Shown here: positions 34,730-42,426 of the stretch, piece after piece | Numbering within the stretch: position 1 is the first letter of the stretch | Layout of the letters: each line of letters opens with the position of its first letter | Source: UBA10347 sp905182135 | GTDB lineage: Bacteria > Actinomycetota > Acidimicrobiia > Acidimicrobiales > UBA10347 | DNA: 64,000 nucleotides | Reading direction: 5' to 3' | Assembly (NCBI GenBank): GCA_963925805.1 | Contig: CAWUSE010000022.1 | Location: 74,162-138,161 of the forward strand | The notes under the pieces: model-generated | What the model saw: only the letters and a program-made list of their open reading frames with translations | Told to the model about the DNA's origin: nothing | Database searches by the model: none | Program-made: the position numbers and the translations under genes

Positions 34730-35572
34730 ATGACATTGACCGTTACTGCAGCGACTCGAATGGCGGCGGTGATTGGCGACCCGATTCGTCATTCGATGTC
34801 GCCAATTATCCATAACGCGGCGTTTGCTGCATGCGGGGTCGACGGCGTGTACGTGGCGTTAGCCGTTGCTGATGGCTGCGCGCCACAGGCGGTTGATGCG
34901 ATGCGGAGCTTTGATTGGTTGGGGCTTTCGGTCACCATGCCGCACAAGCAGTCTGTTATGGCAGCCTGCGACGAACTTACGCCGAGAGCTCACCTGCTCG
35001 GCGCGGTTAACTGCGTGTTCTGGCGCGACGGCAAGATCATGGGCGACAGCACAGACGGCGAAGGATATGTGCGTGGCCTCCAGGCGGACCTTGGTGTCTC
35101 GGCCCAAGGCCTGCATTGTGTGCTGGTTGGCGCTGGGGGAGCAGCGGGCGCGGTCGCTCGCAGCCTGGCTGACAATGGAGCATCCTCGGTGGCGATTGTG
35201 AATCGCACTGTTGCAAAGGCTGAGGCGGTCGCATCATTGGCAGGTGTTGCTGGTCGAGTTGGATCGATGGACGATCTAGCATCGGCAGATCTCGTGATAA
35301 ATGCCACCCCGATCGGAATGGGATCTACTGATTTGACAGATGCTGTGCCGTTTGATGTGTCGTTGCTAAGGTCCGACGCCGTGGTCAGCGATCTGATCTA
35401 TCACCCAGTAGAAACCCTGCTGCTTTCCCACGCCAGGTCCCGAGGTCTTCGCTCACAGAACGGCCTTCCGATGCTTGTGCACCAGGCAGCGGTGGCGTTC
35501 GAGCATTGGACGGGTGTCGCCGCACCCGTTGATGTAATGACCGCAGCCGTCAGCGCCAACCTGAAGAAGTAA
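34730..35572 (+). CDS. aroE: Shikimate dehydrogenase
   Basis: 280 residues. NADPH-dependent reduction of 3-dehydroshikimate in the aromatic pathway. The shikimate-binding site is seen in VIGDPIRHSMSPIIHNAAF and SVTMPHKQSVM (catalytic Lys), and the nucleotide-binding loop in GAGGAAGAVARSL. The common NTDG motif reads STDGEGY, a small change. It begins 3 nt after mltG. Chorismate synthase and shikimate kinase genes, often next to it in actinobacteria, are not in this window. Confidence 0.94.
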   Translation: MTLTVTAATRMAAVIGDPIRHSMSPIIHNAAFAACGVDGVYVALAVADGCAPQAVDAMRSFDWLGLSVTMPHKQSVMAACDELTPRAHLLGAVNCVFWRDGKIMGDSTDGEGYVRGLQADLGVSAQGLHCVLVGAGGAAGAVARSLADNGASSVAIVNRTVAKAEAVASLAGVAGRVGSMDDLASADLVINATPIGMGSTDLTDAVPFDVSLLRSDAVVSDLIYHPVETLLLSHARSRGLRSQNGLPMLVHQAAVAFEHWTGVAAPVDVMTAAVSANLKK

Positions 35573-35649
35573 GACGCCCGGACTGTCGGAGCGTTCTCTG
35601 TCCGGTGGTTGGGTTAGGAAAAGCGAGTACGCGGGCCCGGTAGGCGTCG

Positions 35650-35661
35650 TAGTATTGCGAC
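35650..35661 (+). promoter_or_regulatory. aroB -10 box, leaderless type
   Basis: TAGTAT at 35650-35655 and 6 nt to GTG 35662. Confidence 0.55.
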
Positions 35662-36663
35662 GTGATTATTGTTCCGGTCGAGTTGGCCGATCGCAGTTAC
35701 AGCGTTGTCGTCGGCGATGGGGCCGTCAGCGAGCTTGGCTCGTTGGTCCCTGCCAAGGCCCGTCGCGCTGCCATCGTGACCCAGACAAGTATTCCTGTTC
35801 ATGTCGAAACTGGTATCGAGCAGAAGACCTTCGTCATTGGCGAGGGTGAAGTACATAAGACTCTGTCGACGGTCGAAACGCTTTGCCGTGGTTTCGCCGA
35901 GTGGGGTATGACCCGCAACGACATAGTGGTTGGTGTCGGCGGCGGCATCGTGACCGATGTAGCTGGCTTCGTTGCGTCGGTGTATCACCGGGGAATCGCA
36001 GCGTTGTACGTGTCTACGACCTTGCTCGGTCAAGTAGATGCGGCCGTTGGCGGGAAGACCGGTGTAAACCTTCCCCAAGGCAAGAACCTGGTCGGCGCCT
36101 TCTGGCAGCCAAGCGGCGTGATCTGTGACACGGCCACTCTTGCGACGTTGCCAGAACGAGAATTTCGAGCGGGCCTAGGCGAGATTGCCAAGTATCACTT
36201 CCTAGGCGGCGGTCAGTTGGACGCCGAAGATCTGCCTGAACGAGTCGCTGCCTGCGTGCGCATCAAGGCAGCCGTTGTCGCCGAAGATGAACGCGAAGGC
36301 GGACGTCGTGCCATTTTGAACTACGGCCACACTTTGGCCCATGCGCTTGAAGTTGAAGGCGGCTTTGACCTACGCCATGGCGAGGCCGTCGCCATCGGCG
36401 TTATCTACGCCGCCGAAGTAGCCAGACGTCTCGGCCGCATTGATGATGCAGCGGTGGCAGAACACCGTCGAGTTATCGCTGAATACGGCCTGAAGAATAC
36501 TCTTCCCTTGGGTACCAATCACGACCGGGTGCTTGAACTTTTCTCGCGCGACAAAAAGGCTTTGGACGACGTGACGATGGTGCTCGATGGTCCAAGGGGG
36601 GTCGAGACCGTGGTCGGTCCTGACCCGGTGGCGCTTCGCGATGCGCTCGACGCGATGTCATGA
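35662..36663 (+). CDS. aroB: 3-dehydroquinate synthase
   Basis: 333 residues. Cyclises DAHP to 3-dehydroquinate with NAD and zinc. Blocks GVGGGIVTDVAGFVASVYHR, TTLLGQVDAAVGGKTGVN and the zinc residues in NYGHTLAHALE and RHGEAVAIG are present. The GTG start lies 6 nt after a TAGTAT box. It forms a group with pepQ and efp downstream; aroE lies 90 nt upstream in the same direction. Confidence 0.95.
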   Translation: MIIVPVELADRSYSVVVGDGAVSELGSLVPAKARRAAIVTQTSIPVHVETGIEQKTFVIGEGEVHKTLSTVETLCRGFAEWGMTRNDIVVGVGGGIVTDVAGFVASVYHRGIAALYVSTTLLGQVDAAVGGKTGVNLPQGKNLVGAFWQPSGVICDTATLATLPEREFRAGLGEIAKYHFLGGGQLDAEDLPERVAACVRIKAAVVAEDEREGGRRAILNYGHTLAHALEVEGGFDLRHGEAVAIGVIYAAEVARRLGRIDDAAVAEHRRVIAEYGLKNTLPLGTNHDRVLELFSRDKKALDDVTMVLDGPRGVETVVGPDPVALRDALDAMS

Positions 36664-36673
36664 CTGAGCCGAC

Positions 36674-37780
36674 GTGAGTCACCCGGAACTGCCACCAATC
36701 GATGTTGGCGACCGTGAACAGCGGGTCTCCCAGGCGCTGGGCATGCACGACGTCGACGCCCTGCTCATTACATCGCCGACCAACATTCGCTGGCTGACTG
36801 GATTCGCTGGGTCGGCTGGCACCGTGCTGGTCCACGACGGCGAGATCACCTTGTTCACCGACAGTCGTTATACCGATCGGGCACCGGGCGAGCTTGCTGA
36901 TGTCGCAAGTAGCGCTGACATCGTGATTGCGAGAGCAACACTTGGCGCCGAGGTCCGCGAGCTCGCCGGTCGCGCCGAGGTTGTTGGACTCGAAGCAGAC
37001 CATGTCACATGGGCCCAGCAGCAACTGATTGAGCAAGACTGGCTGCCTAAGCAAACGCTCGTGCCGACTTCAGCACTGGTCGACGGGCTTAGGTCGCGCA
37101 AAGACGACGCCGAAATTGCTCGTATCCAAGCGGCGGCTGGCATCGTCGACATAGCGCTCGCCAAAGTGTCACCCCTATTGGCCGAACGCTTGACCGAGCG
37201 CGACTTTGCCAGGGAGCTGAACGCTGCCATTAGATCTGGTGGGGCTGACGATCTTGGTTTCGACACGATCGTGGCTTCGGGCCCGAACGGTGCAATCCCT
37301 CACCATTCGCCCACCGGCCGGGTCATCGAGGCAGGTGACCTGGTCATCGTCGACGTCGGCGCCATGGTCCAGGGTTATCGGAGCGATATGACCCGCACGT
37401 TCTGTGTGGGTGCCATGACCAGTCACCAGCGTCGGCATTACGAGACGGTCATCGCGGCACAACAAGCAGGCGTCGAAGCAATGGTTGATGGAGCTGGCAC
37501 GGCACAGGTCGACGCCGCAGCTCGGGCTGTTATCGAGGATGCCGGTTGGGGAGATCAGTTCACCCACGGCACCGGTCACGGCATCGGTCTCGACGTTCAC
37601 GAGCTACCCCGGGTTGCCAAGGGTGTGCCTGACATCTACGAAATCGGCACCGTGGCCACGGTTGAACCCGGTGTCTATTTACGAGGTGACGCAGGCGTTC
37701 GTATCGAGGACACGTGTGTGGTCACGGCCAATGGTGCCCGTCGGCTGACGGGCGCTCCTAAAGCACCTGAAATAGTCTGA
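36674..37780 (+). CDS. pepQ: Xaa-Pro peptidase (M24 family)
   Basis: 368 residues. The N-terminal creatinase-like domain (about 1-130, with LTGFAGSAGTVLV) precedes the pita-bread peptidase domain. All five metal residues are visible: VIVDVGAM, YRSDMTRTF, GTGHGIGLDVHE, TVEPGVYL and VRIEDTCVV. It probably removes or cleaves next to proline. It sits between aroB and efp as in many Gram-positive bacteria. The GTG at 36674 follows aroB by 10 nt. Aminopeptidase P versus prolidase cannot be separated here. Confidence 0.9.
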   Translation: MSHPELPPIDVGDREQRVSQALGMHDVDALLITSPTNIRWLTGFAGSAGTVLVHDGEITLFTDSRYTDRAPGELADVASSADIVIARATLGAEVRELAGRAEVVGLEADHVTWAQQQLIEQDWLPKQTLVPTSALVDGLRSRKDDAEIARIQAAAGIVDIALAKVSPLLAERLTERDFARELNAAIRSGGADDLGFDTIVASGPNGAIPHHSPTGRVIEAGDLVIVDVGAMVQGYRSDMTRTFCVGAMTSHQRRHYETVIAAQQAGVEAMVDGAGTAQVDAAARAVIEDAGWGDQFTHGTGHGIGLDVHELPRVAKGVPDIYEIGTVATVEPGVYLRGDAGVRIEDTCVVTANGARRLTGAPKAPEIV

Positions 37781-37789
37781 AGTGGTTCT

Positions 37790-37921
37790 CTAACTCTCGA
37801 CTTCAAAGCCGACGAATGCCTCGGCGTGCTCGTCCCAGAGCGCCTGCTCGACGACAGTACCTGAAATGGGGATGTGAGGCCGCCCTTCGAATGGGTTCGT
37901 CGCCGTTAGTCTGTTGGCCAT
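37790..37921 (-). CDS. Possible 43-codon ORF opposite the efp promoter
   Basis: A minus-strand ATG at 37921 (within the same CCATGG as the efp start) opens a 43-residue frame with NPFEGRPHIPISGT and VEQALWDEHAEAFVGFEVES. The composition looks protein-like, but no ribosome-binding site or -10 box is seen. It could be a gene remnant or chance. Confidence 0.2.
   Translation of the reverse strand: MANRLTATNPFEGRPHIPISGTVVEQALWDEHAEAFVGFEVES
37907..37919 (+). promoter_or_regulatory. efp -10 box, leaderless type
   Basis: TAGTCT at 37907-37912 and 7 nt to ATG 37920. Confidence 0.55.
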
Positions 37922-38483
37922 GGCAGTTGTCTCGACCAATGATCTTAAGACGGGAATGACACTCGAAATCGAACACAACCTGTTTCAGGTTGTCGATTTC
38001 CAGCACGTCAAGCCGGGCAAGGGTCCTGCTTTCGTTCGTAGCACACTGCGTAATTCTCGGACAGGGGCCGTGATAGATCGGACCTTCCGCGCAGGCGAAA
38101 AGCTCGAGCGAGCGATGATCGACAAGCGAGAGATGCAGTACCTGTACAACGACGGTACCTCGTATGTTTTCATGGACACTTCGAGCTATGACCAGATGGA
38201 AGTCATGCCTGCGTCATTGGGCGACGCAGCCAATTATTTGATCGAGACAGCGAATGCCGTGATGCTTATGCATGGCACTGAGATCATCGGCGTTGACTTG
38301 CCGTCAAGCGTCGAACTCACGATCACTGAAACCGAGCCAGGAATCCAGGGAGACCGGGTGTCCGGTGCCTCTAAGCCTGCAACAGTCGAGACGGGTCTTG
38401 TCGTCCAGGTTCCTCTGTTCATCGAGCAGGGTGAACGCATCAAGGTGGATACTCGCAATGGCGAGTACAGCGGCCGAGCCTGA
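37920..38483 (+). CDS. efp: Translation elongation factor P
   Basis: 187 residues. Relieves ribosome stalling at polyproline. Three OB-like domains, normal length. The loop that enters the peptidyl-transferase centre reads PGKGP with Lys34 at the tip. The PGKGP loop is the form described for an actinobacterial EF-P subfamily reported to work without modification of the lysine. The start is set by the TAGTCT box and the conserved N-terminus. nusB overlaps its end by 26 nt if its preferred ATG is used. Confidence 0.95.
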   Translation: MAVVSTNDLKTGMTLEIEHNLFQVVDFQHVKPGKGPAFVRSTLRNSRTGAVIDRTFRAGEKLERAMIDKREMQYLYNDGTSYVFMDTSSYDQMEVMPASLGDAANYLIETANAVMLMHGTEIIGVDLPSSVELTITETEPGIQGDRVSGASKPATVETGLVVQVPLFIEQGERIKVDTRNGEYSGRA

Positions 38484-38901
38484 CGTGGCCGATGTTGCCT
38501 CATTAGGTCCAGGTCGGCGGGAGGCGCGCGAGCGTGCGCTTGAGTTGTTATACGAGAGCGAAGCCCGCGAGCTGACCGCAGAACAGTTGTTTGACGGGTT
38601 GCTGCTGGCCCCGAATGCCTACACGACGGCCATCGTCGAAGGTGTCGAGGCACAACGTGTCGAGATCGACCAGATGATCGATGAGTACGCGCAAGGATGG
38701 ACTGTCGATCGGCTCCCGAATGTGGATCGCGCCATCCTGCGAGTTGCTGTATGGGAATTGATCGCTCAACCCGACGTTCCTCCAGCGGTCGTCATGGACG
38801 AGGCCGTCGAACTGGCCAAAGAGTATTCGACTGAAAAATCATCCAGTTTCGTCAATGGCGTGCTCGATTCGATCGCTAACCAGGTGCGCCCCGCATCCTG
38901 A
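38458..38901 (+). CDS. nusB: Transcription antitermination factor NusB
   Basis: 147 residues, all-helical NusB fold. Typical blocks are RREARERALELLYESEA, the central DQMIDEYAQGWTVDRLPNVDRAIL and the C-terminal VMDEAVELAKEYSTEKSSSF with VNGVLDSI. NusB acts with NusE at rRNA boxA sites. ATG 38458 has an AAGGTGG ribosome-binding site 9 nt upstream and overlaps efp; GTG 38485 just after the efp stop is an alternative with no such site. Confidence 0.93.
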   Translation: MASTAAEPDVADVASLGPGRREARERALELLYESEARELTAEQLFDGLLLAPNAYTTAIVEGVEAQRVEIDQMIDEYAQGWTVDRLPNVDRAILRVAVWELIAQPDVPPAVVMDEAVELAKEYSTEKSSSFVNGVLDSIANQVRPAS

Positions 38902-38993
38902 AGCCATCAAACACCTTCGCCCAGAGGGACCGTCGAGTACACAAGTCTGAAAGAGTTTCAGCGAAGAGGGTTACGACGAACCGAAAGCTCGAC

Positions 38994-39010
38994 TACCCCG
39001 CATTGGGGTA
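38994..39010 (+). terminator. Small palindrome between nusB and the GNAT gene
   Basis: TACCCC-gcatt-GGGGTA, perfect 6-bp arms, 28 nt before the next ATG. It could be a weak terminator or an operator. Confidence 0.3.
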
Positions 39011-39037
39011 ACGGGAAGTGCACGAAGGCCGCTCATC

Positions 39038-39556
39038 ATGGAGCTATTGACCACGCCGACCTTGGCTATTGATGGGGGCGAGCTTCGCGCCTGGAGCGAG
39101 ACCGATATCGATGTGTTGGTGAGCGCCTGGGGTGATCCAGATATCGCGTTGTGGAACCCGGTGCCTCCAGAGCCAAGCGTCGCCACGGCTCGACGGTGGA
39201 TTTCTGGGGTCGCTGATCGGACAGCTCAGCGGCTGTCGATCGACTGGGTAATCGATGTGCCGAGTGCCGGAGGGGTTGTTGGCGAGGTGGGCTTGTCCAG
39301 TTTCAACCCGGCACATAAGGGCGCCATTATTGGTTACTGGCTGCTGCCGGCCGGTCGCGGTAAGGGACTTGCGACGGCAGCTGTCGCTGCGATTAGTGAG
39401 TGGGCACACGTCACGGTGGGTCTGGAAGCAATCGTGGCTCGATGTCACCCAAGTAACCCGGCTTCTGATGCCGTTGTGGCTCGTGTTGGCTACGTCAATG
39501 AGCGCTCGGACTCAACCGGGCATGATCTCTGGATTAGTCGTACGCGTGGGACCTGA
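39038..39556 (+). CDS. GNAT-family N-acetyltransferase (RimJ/RimL type)
   Basis: 172 residues. The acetyl-CoA binding segment IIGYWLLPAGRGKGLATAAV (about residues 96-115) matches the RimJ/RimL branch, which acetylates protein N-termini or small molecules. The N-terminal strand pattern LRAWSETDIDVLVSAWGDP is also typical. Substrate unknown. GAAGG lies about 10 nt before the ATG. It precedes the pyrimidine operon but has its own spacer on either side. Confidence 0.85.
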   Translation: MELLTTPTLAIDGGELRAWSETDIDVLVSAWGDPDIALWNPVPPEPSVATARRWISGVADRTAQRLSIDWVIDVPSAGGVVGEVGLSSFNPAHKGAIIGYWLLPAGRGKGLATAAVAAISEWAHVTVGLEAIVARCHPSNPASDAVVARVGYVNERSDSTGHDLWISRTRGT

Positions 39557-39563
39557 CTGCTGC

Positions 39564-39626
39564 TAGCTTTCAAGTTTGACCGTGAAGAGGGTCCCGAGAG
39601 GCCCAAACGGACAGGAGGAACGCTCT
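39564..39626 (+). promoter_or_regulatory. pyrR promoter and leader with a PyrR-binding RNA loop
   Basis: TAGCTT at 39564-39569 would start RNA near 39576. The leader contains GGTCCCGAGAGGCC (39590-39603), matching 12 of 14 positions of the PyrR anti-attenuator loop ARUCCNGNGAGGYU; the two changed end bases remain a G-C pair. Outer arms CCGT (39580-39583) and ACGG (39607-39610) close it. The AGGAGG ribosome-binding site follows directly (39613-39618). This layout fits PyrR blocking translation when UMP is plentiful, as proposed in mycobacteria. Confidence 0.7.
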
Positions 39627-40193
39627 ATGGGCGAACGTGAACGAAGAGGCGCGCCACCCTTTGGCGGGAATTTTGTTTCCCGAGCCGAGGTAATGGATGC
39701 CGATCAGATCCGACGGGCTGTCAAGCGGATGGCCCACGAGATCCTCGAGCGCAATGGCGGGCTTGATGACCTTGTCCTCGTCGGTTTGCAGACGGGGGGC
39801 ATCGAATCAGCTATCCATCTGGTCGAAGCGCTCGAAGCCATCGAAGGAGTTCGGCCACCGCTCGGCACCATTGATGTGGCGTTTCACCGCGACGATATTG
39901 GACTGCGGCCCGTGCTACCAGAAGCACCAACCAATATCCCCGTCGAACTCAACGGACTGACGGTCGTCCTTGTCGACGACGTTTTGTTCACCGGCCGCAC
40001 GGTGCGGGCCGCCCTTGATGCACTGAACGACTTCGGTCGGCCCCAGGCAGTGCAACTAGCGGTGATGGTCGACAGAGGTCACCGAGAGCTGCCGATCCGG
40101 GCCGACTACGTCGGCAAAAATCTGCCCACCTCTCGGTCCGAGGTGGTTGCGGTCACCATGCATGCCGTCCAGATCGGTGAGATGGTCAAGTGA
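39627..40193 (+). CDS. pyrR: Pyrimidine operon regulator PyrR
   Basis: 188 residues. Uracil phosphoribosyltransferase-like RNA-binding protein that senses UMP/UTP. The PRPP loop VVLVDDVLFTGRTVRAALDA (about residues 111-130) and the RNA-contact block VDRGHRELPIRADYVGKNLP are clear. About 20 N-terminal residues precede the usual start. The ATG has AGGAGG 8 nt upstream. It overlaps pyrB by 4 nt. A likely binding site for this protein lies in its own leader. Confidence 0.94.
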   Translation: MGERERRGAPPFGGNFVSRAEVMDADQIRRAVKRMAHEILERNGGLDDLVLVGLQTGGIESAIHLVEALEAIEGVRPPLGTIDVAFHRDDIGLRPVLPEAPTNIPVELNGLTVVLVDDVLFTGRTVRAALDALNDFGRPQAVQLAVMVDRGHRELPIRADYVGKNLPTSRSEVVAVTMHAVQIGEMVK

Positions 40194-41158
40194 AACATCT
40201 GCTCTCTATCGACGAGTTGACTGAGGCAGACTTGCGAGAGGTCCTGCGTATTACTCCGTCCTTCGCAGAGGTTGCACAGCGTCGGATCGCCAAGGTCCCG
40301 GCGCTTCGAGGCCAGACCGTCGCCTTGCTGTTCTACGAAGACTCCACCCGCACTCGTCTGTCGTTCGAAATAGCGGCCAAGCGACTGTCGGCCGACACCC
40401 TTAATGTGTCAGTGAATACCTCGTCGGTGAACAAAGGCGAATCCCTTCGAGATACGGCCGAGACCATTGAAGCTATGGGAATCGACGCGGTGGTTGTTCG
40501 GCATCGATCCTCAGGCGTCCCCTGGCAGCTAACGAAATGGCTCGATGCCTCGGTGATCAATGCCGGCGACGGGTGGCACCAACATCCGACGCAAGCGCTG
40601 CTGGACTGCTTCACCTTGCAACAGAAGCTCGGCGACCTTGCTGGTAGCCATATCGTGATGGTCGGTGATATCAAGCACAGTCGGGTCGCCCGATCCGACA
40701 TCAGTGCGCTCACCATGCTGGGGGCCGAGGTCACACTCGTGGCGCCTCCGACCCTGCTACCACCAGCGACTGATACGTGGCCAGTGCGCACGTCACATGA
40801 TCTTGACTCGGCACTCGCTGACGCCGACGCTGTCTACCTGTTGCGCATGCAGAATGAGCGCCAGAATGAGGCGCTGGTCCCTGATCTTCGCGAGTACACG
40901 ACGCTGTATGGCCTGACAGCGGAACGTGCCGCCCGGTTGAGTCCGACCGTGCCGATACTGCACCCCGGCCCGATGAACCGCGGCGTCGAAATCGCTGCCG
41001 ACGTCCCTGACCTGGACCAGGTTGTTGTCGTCGACCAGGTCCGCAACGGCGTGGCCGTGCGAATGGCGGTGTTGTTTCTGCTCTTGGGTTCGGGAGCCGG
41101 CGATGTGCCGGGGGTCTCGCCTGAACCGGTGGCGGCCGCAGAAGGAGCGACACCATGA
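40190..41158 (+). CDS. pyrB: Aspartate carbamoyltransferase, catalytic subunit
   Basis: 322 residues. Condenses carbamoyl phosphate with aspartate. The carbamoyl phosphate loop DSTRTRLSFE, the SSVNKGESLRDTAET lysine loop, HQHPTQALLDCF and HPGPMNRGVEI are all intact. No regulatory PyrI gene is adjacent. The stop overlaps the pyrC start by 4 nt, so the two are made together. In other bacteria PyrB forms a complex with active or inactive dihydroorotase. Confidence 0.96.
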   Translation: MKHLLSIDELTEADLREVLRITPSFAEVAQRRIAKVPALRGQTVALLFYEDSTRTRLSFEIAAKRLSADTLNVSVNTSSVNKGESLRDTAETIEAMGIDAVVVRHRSSGVPWQLTKWLDASVINAGDGWHQHPTQALLDCFTLQQKLGDLAGSHIVMVGDIKHSRVARSDISALTMLGAEVTLVAPPTLLPPATDTWPVRTSHDLDSALADADAVYLLRMQNERQNEALVPDLREYTTLYGLTAERAARLSPTVPILHPGPMNRGVEIAADVPDLDQVVVVDQVRNGVAVRMAVLFLLLGSGAGDVPGVSPEPVAAAEGATP

Positions 41159-42426
41159 GTGCGTTGTTAATCCGTGGGGGCACGGTGATCGACTCGACAG
41201 GATCGCGCAACGAAGACATTGCTGTAGTTGACGACATGATCGTGCCAACCGGCGCGGCCCCAAGCTCGGCCACCGTGATAGATGCGTCAAATTGTGTGAT
41301 ATCGACCGGCTTGGTTGATCTACACGCACACCTAGGCGAACCGGGTGATGAGGCGGCTGAGACGATGGCCACGGGTGGCCGTGCGGCAGTCTTGGGCGGA
41401 TTCACCACGGTGCTTGCCATGTCTAATACGATGCCGCCGGTTGACACGGCTGCGGTCGTTGAGCACATTCGCTCGCTGGCCAAAGCAGCACTTTGCCGGG
41501 TCGAGATCGCAGGCTGCGTGACCGTAGGCGCCGCGGGAACGCACTTGGCGCCGTTGGGGGAGCTCGCCGAAGCGGGGGTTGCCTTTGTGACGGACTGCGG
41601 GGCGGGTGTTCAGAACCCGCTACTGATGCGGCGGGCACTCGAATACGCGAAGCCCTTTGCCCTGACCATTGCTCAACCCGCCGACTGCGTTGAGCTCAGT
41701 GTCGGTGCCGAAATGCACGAAGGAGAATGGTCGAGTCGCCTGGGTTTACCAGGGGCACCCGCCGAAGCCGAAGAGATCATGGTCATGCGAGACATCGCCC
41801 TGGCTCGACTCACTGGCGCTCGCCTTCATTTCCAGACGTTGTCGACAGCAGGTTCCTTCGCGATCGTTAGCGCGGCCCAGCGGTCAGGACTTAACGTGAG
41901 TGCCGAGATCGCATCACACCACTTAGCGCTAAGCGACGCCGACCTGGCCTCCTACAACTCATGTCGCAAGGTCGAGCCGCCTCTGCGAACACGCGATGAT
42001 GTGAACGCGGCGTGTGTCAGTATTTCTTCTGGCGCGCTCGACTGCATCGTGAGCGATCACACTCCTCATACAACCGACCGCAAGGAACGCCCCTTCGATC
42101 ATGCAGCATCCGGCTCAGTGGGTCTCGAAACGGCACTAGCGGTTGCGCTGTCGCAAGACATCGATATCACCAGTGTGCTGCGGGCGATGAGTTGGCGCCC
42201 CGCAGAACTCCTGGGCCTCGGCCCGCCTTCAGAGCGTACGATTTCACCCGGCGTAATCGCAGATCTGATCATCATCGACCCTCACGAAAGATTCAGCGTG
42301 TCCACAAGAACACAAGCCACCGCAGGTACAAATAGCGCATTCGAAGGCGTTGAGCTGCGAGGTCGAGTCCGTACAACGATCGTTGGTGGTCGCGTAGTGG
42401 TACAGAATGGACAGGTGACCGCGTGA
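41155..42426 (+). CDS. pyrC: Dihydroorotase-like protein, probably inactive (PyrC/PyrX type)
   Basis: 423 residues, full length, with the class I dihydroorotase framework: VDLHAHLGEPG (His57, His59), GGFTTVLAMSNT (Asn91), SHHLAL and SDHTPH (Asp301, His305). Several active-site positions are changed relative to known enzymes. The substrate Arg of HxHxR is Gly61, the TDDG metal Asp is Cys148, the AQHAE metal His is Pro175 and the substrate Asn of VNPPLR is Glu274. It resembles the pseudo-dihydroorotases that support PyrB structurally. A working dihydroorotase would then be encoded elsewhere. Overlaps with pyrB and carA are 4 nt each. Confidence 0.88.
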   Translation: MSALLIRGGTVIDSTGSRNEDIAVVDDMIVPTGAAPSSATVIDASNCVISTGLVDLHAHLGEPGDEAAETMATGGRAAVLGGFTTVLAMSNTMPPVDTAAVVEHIRSLAKAALCRVEIAGCVTVGAAGTHLAPLGELAEAGVAFVTDCGAGVQNPLLMRRALEYAKPFALTIAQPADCVELSVGAEMHEGEWSSRLGLPGAPAEAEEIMVMRDIALARLTGARLHFQTLSTAGSFAIVSAAQRSGLNVSAEIASHHLALSDADLASYNSCRKVEPPLRTRDDVNAACVSISSGALDCIVSDHTPHTTDRKERPFDHAASGSVGLETALAVALSQDIDITSVLRAMSWRPAELLGLGPPSERTISPGVIADLIIIDPHERFSVSTRTQATAGTNSAFEGVELRGRVRTTIVGGRVVVQNGQVTA

